Part shown: in pieces, positions 1 to 7,091 of the stretch
Layout: each line of letters begins with the position of its first letter
How positions within the stretch are numbered: the stretch's first letter is position 1
Assembly: GCA_021809895.1 (NCBI GenBank)
Contig: JAJZJU010000006.1
Location: 1 to 48,561 of the forward strand
DNA length: 48,561 bases
DNA from: a bacterium
GTDB lineage: Bacteria; Chloroflexota; Dormibacteria; Aeolococcales; Bog-877
Direction of reading: 5' to 3'
Notes under the pieces: model-generated
Database searches by the model: none
The model's input: the letters and a program-made list of their open reading frames with translations, nothing else
Told to the model about the DNA's origin: nothing
Position numbers and translations under genes: made by a program

Positions 1-160
1 GGCCCAAGCCGTGACGCCGGGGCGACCTGATCCTGCACACCATGAATGTCCCGCTGGAAGTCGTCGGAGGGCGCTCTCGACAGAAATCACCCACAGCTTG
101 ACCCGCCAGTCCAACTCGCCAACCTCTCCCAGGTTCACTCAACTACCCTTATGGGCAGTA

Positions 161-325
161 CCGCACACTTCTCCGCCAGCTGCTGCCGACCCTCGCGAGA
201 CCCCGGACGGTGATCAGTTGGACCTGGTTGAGGTGATGGACCTCACGGGTCGCGAGATCGACCACCATCGCGTCTACTGGGGCTGGGTAGGCACTCCTCT
301 GCTCACCCGAGAACACCTGGGCTGA
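161..325 (+). pseudogene. SnoaL/NTF2-like C-terminal remnant
   Basis: An open frame ends here with a stretch that reads like the last beta strands of a SnoaL-like (NTF2 fold) protein: the segment LVEVMDLTGREIDHHRVYWGW has the family's pattern of an acidic strand, a turn with a charged residue and then a histidine-arginine-tyrosine-tryptophan strand. Nothing upstream in this frame looks like the N-terminal helices, so this is either a decayed remnant or a chance resemblance. No start signal is convincing. Function is not inferred. Confidence 0.3.
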
Positions 326-517
326 GGTCATCCGGCGTGGCTTGCGGATCTACCAGTCCCGCCGGTTCATCTGTCCGTCGGCCGTAGGGGCTGCCGTAAA
401 GGCAGTGGGGCCGCGAGGGGGTGAGCGAGACCGCGTGGTACCGGACGGGCGCACTGGACCGGCCTTGAGAAGGAGGCGCGTTGGCCGGCTCCATTGCCCT
501 TGGATTGGAGTGGCCCT

Positions 518-655
518 ATGGGGCTAGCAGCTACAGGGCTGGTGGGAGCCGCTTACCTGGCAACCTGCGTGGCCCTGTGGGTGGTCAAATTCGGGCTCTA
601 CCAGAGACTTCTCTTCCGCCCGCGGTCCGTGGTGGAACTGGTCTCCCCGGCCTGA
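518..655 (+). CDS. possible small single-span membrane protein (45 aa)
   Basis: A 45-codon frame begins at an ATG preceded by a purine-rich GGAG about 9 nt upstream. Residues 2 to 24 are almost entirely hydrophobic or small (GLAATGLVGAAYLATCVALWVV), which would span the membrane once, and the rest is short and basic (KFGLYQRLLFRPRS). I do not recognise a family. It is separated from the next gene by a hairpin and palindrome. It could be a real small membrane protein or a chance frame. Confidence 0.3.
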   Translation: MGLAATGLVGAAYLATCVALWVVKFGLYQRLLFRPRSVVELVSPA

Positions 656-665
656 TGGGGGGGCT

Positions 666-683
666 GACCCGGCTTTTCGGGTC
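666..683 (+). terminator. short hairpin, possible weak terminator
   Basis: GACCCG and CGGGTC form a 6-bp stem around a GCTTTT loop just after the possible small membrane protein gene. There is no following T-tract, so termination is uncertain. It abuts the palindrome at 680-695. Confidence 0.25.
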
Positions 684-695
684 CGGAGCCGGACC
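680..695. promoter_or_regulatory. perfect 16-bp palindrome over a -35 region
   Basis: GGTCCGGAGCCGGACC has 7-bp perfect arms around AG. Its right edge is 12 bp before the -10 hexamer at 708-713, so it covers the place where a -35 element would sit. It is a candidate operator for the gene starting at 720, or simply a GC-rich stem. Confidence 0.35.
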
Positions 696-707
696 GCGAT
701 CGGGACC

Positions 708-713
708 TATACT
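708..713 (+). promoter_or_regulatory. -10 element of an apparently leaderless gene
   Basis: TATACT ends exactly 6 nt before the GTG start at 720, the spacing expected when transcription begins at the start codon. No Shine-Dalgarno sequence is present between them. Confidence 0.6.
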
Positions 714-719
714 CGAGCC

Positions 720-1277
720 GTGGCCGATCAAGATCCCGACCCCGCGCAGAGCCCGCCTGCCGCCGAGGTCGGTGCCACTGAGCCGACCGATGCCCAGGGG
801 TCGGGTTCCGAGCCGCTGCCCGAGTTCCTGAACCCGGAGTCGATCCACTATCAGCCCTGGGCGGAGAAGCAGATCTCCAATGCCTCCAAGGAGAAGCGCC
901 CCCTGGCGGACTTCATGGCTGAGATGGAGGAGCGCCTGAGCTCCTACGGGGAGGTGCCCCAGGCGCGCTGGGATCCCGAGCGCCAGGAGCAGCTTTTGGC
1001 CCGCTTCGCGGTCGCGACTCCCGGGCGGAGCCGCCGCCGCCACCGGCGGCGGGGCAGTTCAAGCGCGGTGCCTGCTGCACCGGTGGGGCCATCTGAGGCG
1101 CGACCTGGGGGTGCCCCGAAAGGTCAGCGCCGCCGCCACAAGACGGCCTCCGCCGCGACGGCCCCCACCCCAGCACCAACACCGCAGGGGCAGGATCCGG
1201 GCGCTCATCGCCGCCGCCGCCGACGCCGGAGGCCCAGGGGCGGGGAGGGGACTGCGCCTGCCGCACCGAGCGCTTGA
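720..1277 (+). CDS. hypothetical protein with arginine-rich tail
   Basis: This 185-residue protein has an acidic, proline-rich N-terminus, a central segment of about residues 40 to 100 that looks folded (FLNPESIHYQPW, then ADFMAEMEERL and RWDPERQEQLL), and a very basic low-complexity tail of repeated arginine runs, proline and alanine. The tail suggests nucleic-acid or ribosome contact, but this is inference; I recognise no family. The GTG start follows a -10 hexamer by 6 nt. Its TGA overlaps the TTG start of the next gene (TTGA), so the two are probably translated together. Confidence 0.7.
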   Translation: MADQDPDPAQSPPAAEVGATEPTDAQGSGSEPLPEFLNPESIHYQPWAEKQISNASKEKRPLADFMAEMEERLSSYGEVPQARWDPERQEQLLARFAVATPGRSRRRHRRRGSSSAVPAAPVGPSEARPGGAPKGQRRRHKTASAATAPTPAPTPQGQDPGAHRRRRRRRRPRGGEGTAPAAPSA

Positions 1278-2023
1278 GCGGCACAGCCCCACTCGGGATC
1301 GGCTTCGACTACGGTGGGACCCTTGTCAAGATCGGATACCCGGGTGAGCTTCTGGCCAGGGCCGGCGACGAGCTTCTCGCCGACCTCCAGGTCACGCTTT
1401 TGGAGGAGCTGCCCAAGGGAGCGTCCTTCGGGGTTCAGGTGGATCGCCTGGTCGACCAGCTGGTCGCCGAGGAGCACCTCCGGCAGCCGCTGCGCGAGGT
1501 GGAGATCCTGGGTCTATACGAGCGAGCGCTGCGCCAGCTGCTCGGTAGGCCGCTGGCTCGCAACCAGGTGCTGGACGCCTGCCTCAGGCTCCAGGAGCCC
1601 TGGGCGGAGGCGATCACCGTCGACTCCGAGGTTCTCCCCGTGCTGGGGTCCATACGCGAGAGGGGACTTCGGCTGGGCCTGCTCTCCAACGCCCCCTATC
1701 CGCCCACGACCATGCGCCGGATGATGGACCGTCAGGGCATCAGCCAGCGCTTCGACGAGATCGTTCTCAGCAGCGAGATCGGGTGGCGCAAGCCGGCGCC
1801 GGAGGCGTTCGCGGCGCTGCTCGGCCGCTTGGGGATCCCCGCCGAGCGGGCCTGGTTCGTCGGTGACGAGATGGAGGCGGACATCGCCGGGGCCGAGGCG
1901 GCCGGAATGACGGCTCTTCTGGCCCCCGGATCGCCGCCGCCCGCTGGCTCGCCGCCGGCCCTTCGGTCCTGGGGCGACCTGCTGTCCCGGTTGGACCGCG
2001 GCGCCGATCCGGGCGACTCCTGA
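1274..2023 (+). CDS. HAD-superfamily hydrolase
   Basis: A 249-residue haloacid dehalogenase-type phosphatase. Motif I is FDYGGTLVK near residue 11, with the nucleophilic aspartate; the usual second aspartate of DxD is glycine here. Motif II is LLSNA (about 138), motif III is the lysine of WRKPAP (about 172), and motif IV is VGDEMEADIAGA (about 196). The helical insert between motifs I and II fits a C1 cap. The usual role is phosphate ester hydrolysis on a small metabolite; the substrate cannot be read from sequence. The TTG start overlaps the upstream stop. Loss of the second motif I aspartate, normally the general acid, may alter the chemistry. Confidence 0.85.
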   Translation: MSGTAPLGIGFDYGGTLVKIGYPGELLARAGDELLADLQVTLLEELPKGASFGVQVDRLVDQLVAEEHLRQPLREVEILGLYERALRQLLGRPLARNQVLDACLRLQEPWAEAITVDSEVLPVLGSIRERGLRLGLLSNAPYPPTTMRRMMDRQGISQRFDEIVLSSEIGWRKPAPEAFAALLGRLGIPAERAWFVGDEMEADIAGAEAAGMTALLAPGSPPPAGSPPALRSWGDLLSRLDRGADPGDS

Positions 2024-2039
2024 TCGCAACCGGCGCCCG

Positions 2040-2045
2040 TACACT
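2040..2045 (+). promoter_or_regulatory. -10-like hexamer before proS
   Basis: TACACT ends 8 nt before the ATG of the prolyl-tRNA synthetase gene, with no Shine-Dalgarno sequence between. It fits the leaderless pattern seen at other genes in the window. Confidence 0.45.
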
Positions 2046-2053
2046 TCTGCTGC

Positions 2054-3844
2054 ATGCGCGCCACTCAGCTGTTCGGCAACACCCTCCGCTCCGCTCCCGA
2101 CGGCGAGCTGGCCTCTCACCAGCTGCTGCTCCGGGCCGGCTACCTTCAGCAGCTGGCGGCGGGGATCTTCAGCCTGTTGCCGCTGGGAACCCGGTCCATG
2201 GAGAAGATCCGGAGAATCCTGCGCGAGGAGATGGACGCGATCGGCGGCCAGGAGATATCCATGCCGGTCGTCCATCCTGGGGAGCTCTGGCAGCGCAGCG
2301 GCCGCTGGCAGAAGATCGACCAGACCCTGGTCCGGTTCCAGGACCGCCGTGGTCGGGACATGGCGCTGGCCATGACCCATGAGGAGGTGGTGGCCGACCT
2401 GACCGCGACCCAGGTGAGCTCCTATCGCGATCTGCCACGCATCGTCTACCAGATCCAGACCAAGTTCCGCGACGAGCCCCGCTCCCGCGGGGGCCTGATC
2501 CGCACCCGTGAGTTCGTGATGAAGGATGCCTACTCGCTGGACAGGGACCAGGCAGGGCTGCAGCGGGCCTACCGGGAGCATTTCAAGGCATACTTCAGGA
2601 TCGCCGCCCGCGCCGGCATCCCGGTGGCGGCGGTGCTGTCCGATGTGGGCATGATGGGTGGCGGGATGGCCCACGAGTTCATGTACCTGTCCGGAGCTGG
2701 AGAGGACACCCTCCTCTTCTGTCCCGCCTGCGGTTACGCCGCCAACCAGGAGGTGGCGGAGGCGCACCTCCCCGACGAGGAGCCCGCTCCAGCTCTTCCG
2801 CTGGAGGAGGTGGAGACCCCAGGGAGCACCACCGTGGCCGAGGTCGCCAGCGCGCTTGGGGTGGAGCCCTCCAGGATCGCCAAGACCGTTGCCTACTGGG
2901 TGGAGGCGGCGAGGGACCGTCCCGGGCAGCTGGTGATGGCGCTGGTGCCGGGTGACTCCGAGGTCAATCTGGCCAAGCTGCGCAACGCCACCGGGGCGAT
3001 CGAGCTGCGTCCGGCGACAGCCGAGGAGATCGCCGCCCAGGGCGGAGCGGCGGGCTACATGTCCCCGGTGGGCCTCCCGGGAGTCTCCGTGGTGGCGGAC
3101 CAGGCACTCGGGCGTCGGCGCAACCTGGTCGCCGGAGCCAATCGCGAGGGCTGGCACCTGCGCAACTTCAACCTGGAGCGGGACGCCCCGGAGGCTGGAC
3201 TCGTGCCGCTTGTGTCCGTGCAGGCCGGTGAGGCCTGTGTCAATTGCGGGGGTCCCCTGGAGCTGCGCCGGGGGATCGAGTTCGGCAACATCTTCCAGCT
3301 CGGCACCGACTACAGCCGGGCCATGGGCGCCACCTACACCGATGAGGCGGGGCAAGATCAGATGGTGGTCATGGGCTCCTACGGGATAGGGCTGGGCAGG
3401 ATGCTGGCGTGCTCCGCTGAGGAGCACCACGACGCGCGAGGTCTCGCACTTCCCATCTCGATTGCTCCCTACGCGGTGGCCCTGATCTCGGTGGGCATCG
3501 ACCCCGAGGTCGTGGAGTTGGCGGATTCGGTCTACCGAGACCTGTCAGCACGCGGCGTGGAGGTCCTCTACGACGATCGGGACCTCAGCCCAGGGGTCAA
3601 GTTCGCCGACAGCGACCTGCGCGGCATGCCACTTCGGGTGACCGTTTCTCCGCGGTCGCTGAAAGCAGGTGGAGCTGAGCTCAAGCGGCGCTCGGGCGAG
3701 CCGTTCATCGTCAGCCAGGACCAGCTCACCTCGGCCGTCCTTGAGGAGCTGAGGTTGCTGGAGCAGGAGCTTGAGGGCTGGGTCCGGCGGCAGACGGAAG
3801 GGGTGGAAAAGCTCGCCGCGGCTACGCTGGGAGGGCGTAGCTGA
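2054..3844 (+). CDS. proS: prolyl-tRNA synthetase
   Basis: A 596-residue class II aminoacyl-tRNA synthetase of the bacterial ProS type that charges tRNA-Pro in the cytoplasm. Motif 2 is seen as RTREFVMKDAYSLD (about residues 151-164) and motif 3 as GSYGIGLGRMLAC (about 441-453). Between them, roughly residues 240 to 400, is the YbaK-like cis-editing insert (segments such as EVNLAKLRNATGAIELR) that hydrolyses mischarged Ala-tRNA-Pro. The C-terminal anticodon-binding domain begins near APYAVALISVG. Length fits the family. The ATG start is placed directly before the conserved N-terminus (LFGNTLRSAP) and probably gives a leaderless mRNA. The next gene starts about 20 nt downstream. Confidence 0.97.
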   Translation: MRATQLFGNTLRSAPDGELASHQLLLRAGYLQQLAAGIFSLLPLGTRSMEKIRRILREEMDAIGGQEISMPVVHPGELWQRSGRWQKIDQTLVRFQDRRGRDMALAMTHEEVVADLTATQVSSYRDLPRIVYQIQTKFRDEPRSRGGLIRTREFVMKDAYSLDRDQAGLQRAYREHFKAYFRIAARAGIPVAAVLSDVGMMGGGMAHEFMYLSGAGEDTLLFCPACGYAANQEVAEAHLPDEEPAPALPLEEVETPGSTTVAEVASALGVEPSRIAKTVAYWVEAARDRPGQLVMALVPGDSEVNLAKLRNATGAIELRPATAEEIAAQGGAAGYMSPVGLPGVSVVADQALGRRRNLVAGANREGWHLRNFNLERDAPEAGLVPLVSVQAGEACVNCGGPLELRRGIEFGNIFQLGTDYSRAMGATYTDEAGQDQMVVMGSYGIGLGRMLACSAEEHHDARGLALPISIAPYAVALISVGIDPEVVELADSVYRDLSARGVEVLYDDRDLSPGVKFADSDLRGMPLRVTVSPRSLKAGGAELKRRSGEPFIVSQDQLTSAVLEELRLLEQELEGWVRRQTEGVEKLAAATLGGRS

Positions 3845-3864
3845 GGGAGAAGACGGAGGGTCAG

Positions 3865-5103
3865 TTGGGCAATCGGCGCACGATCCTGCACGTTGACCTC
3901 GACGCCTTCTTCGCCTCCTGCGAGCTGAGGCGGCGTCCCGAGTTACGCGGCCTGCCGCTGGTCGTCGGGGGCGGGCGGGAGGCGCACCCCGGGGAAATAC
4001 GGCAGCCGGGCAGGGGTGTGGTCGCGGCAGCCTCCTATGAGGCGCGTCGCTTCAGCATCCGGTCCGCCATGTCGCTGGCGGACGCCCTGCGCCGCTGCCC
4101 GGAGTTAGTCGTGCTGCCGGTGGACATCGAGCACTACGCATCCGCCTCCAAGGAGGTGTTTCGGATCTTCCACCAGTACACCCCCCTGGTGGAGCCCGGC
4201 TCGCTGGATGAGGCCTACCTTGATGTCACCGGCACGGAGCTTCTCCATGGCAGCGGGTCCGCGGTCGCGCGCACCGTTCAGCGGCGGCTGCAGGCAGAGC
4301 TGGACCTGCCCGCCTCGGTCGGAGTTGGGACGTCAAAGACCGTCGCCAAGATCGCCTCAGACCTGCGCAAGCCGCGAGGCCTGGTCGTGGTCGCGCCGGA
4401 CACAGAGGAGGCCTTTCTTGCCCCGCTGCCCGTGGAGCGGTTGCCCGGGGCCGGCCCCAAGACCGTCGCCAAGCTGAGGCTGGTGGGCGTGGCCACCCTG
4501 GGCCAGCTCGCCAGTGCTTCCCCCCACCTGCTCCGCGAGGTTGTGGGTCCCGGAGCAGCTGGGCTGCAGGCCCGGGCCCGCGGTGAGGACCCCAATCTTG
4601 TCCAGCCGCCCGGGATCCCAAAGTCGATCAGCCGGGAGGAGACCTTCGCTCGAGATGTCCTCGAGCTGGCCGCGTTGCAGGCCGACGGCCGGCTTCTGAG
4701 CGCGGCGGTGGGGGCCCGGTTGCGATCCGCCGGGCTCACGGCCGCAACCGTCTCGGTGAAGTTGCGATTCTCAGACTTCGAAACCCTGAGTCGGCGCACC
4801 ACCCTGCCGGCTCCGATCCGCGCCGACCTGGAGATCGCGGGGGCCGCCGAGGAGCTCCTGCGAGCCGGGTGGCAGCCGGGGCGACCGGTCCGTCTCCTGG
4901 GGGTCGGGGTGGAGGGATTGCGTCCGGCCGAGCCTCAACTCGGTCTGTTCGATCGCGCGGATCGCCGGCAGGAGCGGGTCGACTCCGCCCTGGACGAACT
5001 GCGACGCCGCTTCGGAACAGGGGCGATCAGTCGCGGCGTCGCCGCTCTCCCCGGTCTGGCGGACTGGAATCGGGACCATCTCGACGACCTCGGGCCCAGC
5101 TGA
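3865..5103 (+). CDS. dinB: DNA polymerase IV (Y family)
   Basis: A 412-residue translesion polymerase. The N-terminal palm motif ILHVDLDAFFASCE (about residues 7-20) supplies the first metal-binding aspartate, and GSLDEAYLDVTG (about 112-123) the second acidic pair. Helix-hairpin-helix segments follow (LPGAGPKTVAKLRLVGVATLGQL), then the little-finger domain. Near the C-terminus PQLGLFD resembles the QLxLF beta-clamp binding peptide. The TTG start is preceded by a purine-rich AGACGGAGGG. It is 20 nt from proS and likely co-transcribed. Role: low-fidelity bypass of damaged template bases. Confidence 0.95.
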   Translation: MGNRRTILHVDLDAFFASCELRRRPELRGLPLVVGGGREAHPGEIRQPGRGVVAAASYEARRFSIRSAMSLADALRRCPELVVLPVDIEHYASASKEVFRIFHQYTPLVEPGSLDEAYLDVTGTELLHGSGSAVARTVQRRLQAELDLPASVGVGTSKTVAKIASDLRKPRGLVVVAPDTEEAFLAPLPVERLPGAGPKTVAKLRLVGVATLGQLASASPHLLREVVGPGAAGLQARARGEDPNLVQPPGIPKSISREETFARDVLELAALQADGRLLSAAVGARLRSAGLTAATVSVKLRFSDFETLSRRTTLPAPIRADLEIAGAAEELLRAGWQPGRPVRLLGVGVEGLRPAEPQLGLFDRADRRQERVDSALDELRRRFGTGAISRGVAALPGLADWNRDHLDDLGPS

Positions 5104-5127
5104 GATCGGCGGCACCGTGCGGACAAG

Positions 5128-5133
5128 TATCAT
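5128..5133 (+). promoter_or_regulatory. -10-like hexamer before a small hypothetical gene
   Basis: TATCAT ends 9 nt before the TTG start at 5143. No Shine-Dalgarno sequence is evident. This is the loosest member of the window's leaderless-type set. Confidence 0.35.
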
Positions 5134-5142
5134 CGGTTAGCC

Positions 5143-5439
5143 TTGGAGCACAAGACCGACGTGGTGGGCTGGGAACTGGAGCGCGATGGCAAGGTCGCGG
5201 TGGTGAGGGAGGACGGCCAGATCGAGGCTGACGATCCTCAATTTGCGGACTACCTGAGCCGCTGCCTCCGCCAGCCGGTGACCGTATACCGCCGCGGCAC
5301 GGTGGCGCGGTCAGGCGGCGACGGTGCCGCCCCAATGACGCTGAGCCCGGGCGACGGCCGCTATGTGGCAGCCCGTGTTCGAACCCTGTCCGCCGACCCT
5401 GATGGGGTCCGCATCCTGAGCATCGTCTGGGACCGGTGA
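5143..5439 (+). CDS. small hypothetical protein
   Basis: A 98-residue soluble protein with no signal peptide or membrane segment. It reads as a compact alpha/beta protein: GWELERDGKVAVVREDG at the start, a central helix (DPQFADYLSRCLR) and strands near the end (VRILSIVWDR). I do not recognise a named family. A TTG start is used, with a -10-like TATCAT just upstream. Its stop overlaps the GTG of the Nudix gene (GTGA), which indicates co-expression and possibly a shared function. Confidence 0.65.
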   Translation: MEHKTDVVGWELERDGKVAVVREDGQIEADDPQFADYLSRCLRQPVTVYRRGTVARSGGDGAAPMTLSPGDGRYVAARVRTLSADPDGVRILSIVWDR

Positions 5440-5945
5440 GGGTCGAGTTCCGGTTCTGTCCCGCCTGTGGGGAGCCGTTGCAGGAGCGCATGATCGAGCA
5501 CAGGTCGTTGCCCGCCTGCCCCAGCTGTGAGTTCGTGGCCTGGCCCGACCCCAAGGTGGCGGTGGCTGCCATCGTCCAGGACTCCCAGGGCAGGCTGCTG
5601 GCTATCCGACGCGGCATCGAGCCAGGGCAGGGCGAATGGGCCCTGCCTGGCGGATACCTGGACGCGGATGAAACCCCCGCCCAGGCCGCCGCCCGAGAGT
5701 GCCTGGAGGAAACCCACTGCGTGGTCGAGATGGATGGCCTGGCCGGCATCCACCACGTCCTGACCAGGGAGGGGGGCCTGCTGGTGCTCGCCTACAGCGG
5801 CCGGCTGGTGAGCGGGGACGCCACCCCCACCGAGGAGGCCCCCGAACTCGCCTGGTTTGCATGGGATGAGCTTCCGGAGCTGAGTTTCTCCTCGCATCGG
5901 GACGCGCTGGCGGCCTGGCGCACCGGCATCCCTCAGGTGCTCTGA
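5436..5945 (+). CDS. Nudix hydrolase with N-terminal zinc ribbon
   Basis: A 169-residue Nudix-family pyrophosphohydrolase. The N-terminus holds two CxxC knuckles (FCPACGEP and CPSC, within residues 5-31), the zinc ribbon typical of NudC-like and ADP-ribose/NAD(H)-type enzymes. The Nudix box begins at GGYLDADETPAQAAARECLEE (about residues 69-89); the core glutamates REcLEE are present, but the glycine of the usual EExGU ending is histidine (EETHCV). It likely cleaves a nucleoside diphosphate linked to another moiety; the substrate is unknown. The GTG start overlaps the upstream stop by 4 nt. Confidence 0.88.
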   Translation: MRVEFRFCPACGEPLQERMIEHRSLPACPSCEFVAWPDPKVAVAAIVQDSQGRLLAIRRGIEPGQGEWALPGGYLDADETPAQAAARECLEETHCVVEMDGLAGIHHVLTREGGLLVLAYSGRLVSGDATPTEEAPELAWFAWDELPELSFSSHRDALAAWRTGIPQVL

Positions 5946-5948
5946 GCG

Positions 5949-6578
5949 GTGCTGAGGCTGATCCGCCGATCCTGCACCATGAGCTGCCTTGGCTGTCTGC
6001 TGCCTCCCCTCATAGTGCTGGCCGTAATCGCGTACGGTATCCACCTCATGACCACCCCTCCCTCGTATGCGCGGGTAACACCGGCGCCGGCATCCGCAGT
6101 CGTCCTGGCCGCCGCCCGCGGCATCGAGCAGGCGCTGGCGGTGGAGGCCCCGGTGGCCCGGATTCAGCTGGATGATCAGCAGGCGACCACCCTTCTGCGG
6201 CAGACCCTGGCGGGGTACGTGGGGCTCGGCGATCTGGAGGTCCACATCCTGCAGGGGCGAGTGGTGGTAACAGGGCAGACCGCGATCCTCAACCACACCC
6301 TGGTCGTCAGTGGTCCCGTCACCCTTACCTCCGGAGGGGGCACCCTGGTCGACCTCCACTTCCAGGGGCTCTGGATCGGCCAGCTCGGACTGCCCGAGGT
6401 GGTCCCCTTGCTGCTCTCTCGGGGCCTCCGCCCACAGTTCAACCTGGACCTGGTGGCGCCCGGTCGCACCCTGCGCTTCGCCTGCTCCTCCGCCGCTCCC
6501 AACTCGCTGACCGTGGGGCTGCTCTACAACTCCCAGGCGAACGCCAAGACGTCCTCCGCCTGTTCAGCCGCGCCATGA
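5949..6578 (+). CDS. membrane-anchored hypothetical protein
   Basis: A 209-residue protein with one N-terminal membrane segment (about residues 12-33, CLGCLLPPLIVLAVIAYGIHLM) and a predicted extracytoplasmic domain rich in beta strands (LEVHILQGRVVVTGQTAIL, LVVSGPVTLTSGGGTLVDLHF). This layout resembles lipid-binding DUF2993/LmeA-type or YpmS-type anchored proteins, but I cannot confirm the family. The GTG start lies 3 nt after the Nudix stop, and its stop overlaps the moaC ATG (ATGA), so it belongs to the same operon. Confidence 0.65.
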   Translation: MLRLIRRSCTMSCLGCLLPPLIVLAVIAYGIHLMTTPPSYARVTPAPASAVVLAAARGIEQALAVEAPVARIQLDDQQATTLLRQTLAGYVGLGDLEVHILQGRVVVTGQTAILNHTLVVSGPVTLTSGGGTLVDLHFQGLWIGQLGLPEVVPLLLSRGLRPQFNLDLVAPGRTLRFACSSAAPNSLTVGLLYNSQANAKTSSACSAAP

Positions 6579-7090
6579 GCCAGGCTGAGGGTGGGCGCTT
6601 GACCCACCTCGACGAGAGCGGGCGGGTACGAATGGTGGATGTCGGAGACCGCGCGGTCTCCGACCGCCAGGCCACTGCCACCGCATTTGTGAGCCTGAGC
6701 GAGGCGGCCATCGCAGCCATCTCCGAAGGTCGCGTGAGCAAGGGCGACGTCCTGCAGGTGTGCCGGGTGGCGGGGATAATGGCCGCCAAGCGGACTCCCC
6801 AATTGATCCCGCTCTGTCACCCTATCTCGATTAGTCATGTGGCGGTGGAGGCTGAGTTGGACCCGGTCCAACACCGGGTGTTGCTGGAGGCCACAGTGCG
6901 CTGCCGTGACGCCACCGGGGTCGAAATGGAGGCGCTGACAGCGGTGGCGGTGGCCGGACTCACCGTGATCGACATGATCAAGAGCGTCGATCCGTGGGCG
7001 GAGATCGCAGGGGTGAGGATGGAGTCGAAGAGCGGAGGGCGCTCCGGGTCGGTGCGACGCCCGTCCGGGGGATCACCAGGGGAGACCTGA
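6575..7090 (+). CDS. moaC: cyclic pyranopterin monophosphate synthase MoaC
   Basis: A 171-residue MoaC that converts the MoaA product into cyclic pyranopterin monophosphate, the first stable intermediate of molybdenum cofactor synthesis. Diagnostic blocks are visible: MVDVGDRAVSDRQATA near the start, KRTPQLIPLCHPI in the middle with the conserved histidine, and DMIKSVD towards the end with the catalytic lysine. The last 20 residues are a variable basic tail. The ATG overlaps the preceding stop. No other moa gene is present in the window, but the molybdenum-dependent CO dehydrogenase-type enzyme 5 kb away would need this cofactor. Confidence 0.96.
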   Translation: MSQAEGGRLTHLDESGRVRMVDVGDRAVSDRQATATAFVSLSEAAIAAISEGRVSKGDVLQVCRVAGIMAAKRTPQLIPLCHPISISHVAVEAELDPVQHRVLLEATVRCRDATGVEMEALTAVAVAGLTVIDMIKSVDPWAEIAGVRMESKSGGRSGSVRRPSGGSPGET

Positions 7091-7091
7091 G

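Noticed and set aside
1514-3430. 638-codon minus-strand frame opposite the HAD hydrolase and proS
   Set aside because: It is an antisense shadow of conserved genes; its translation shows no domain.
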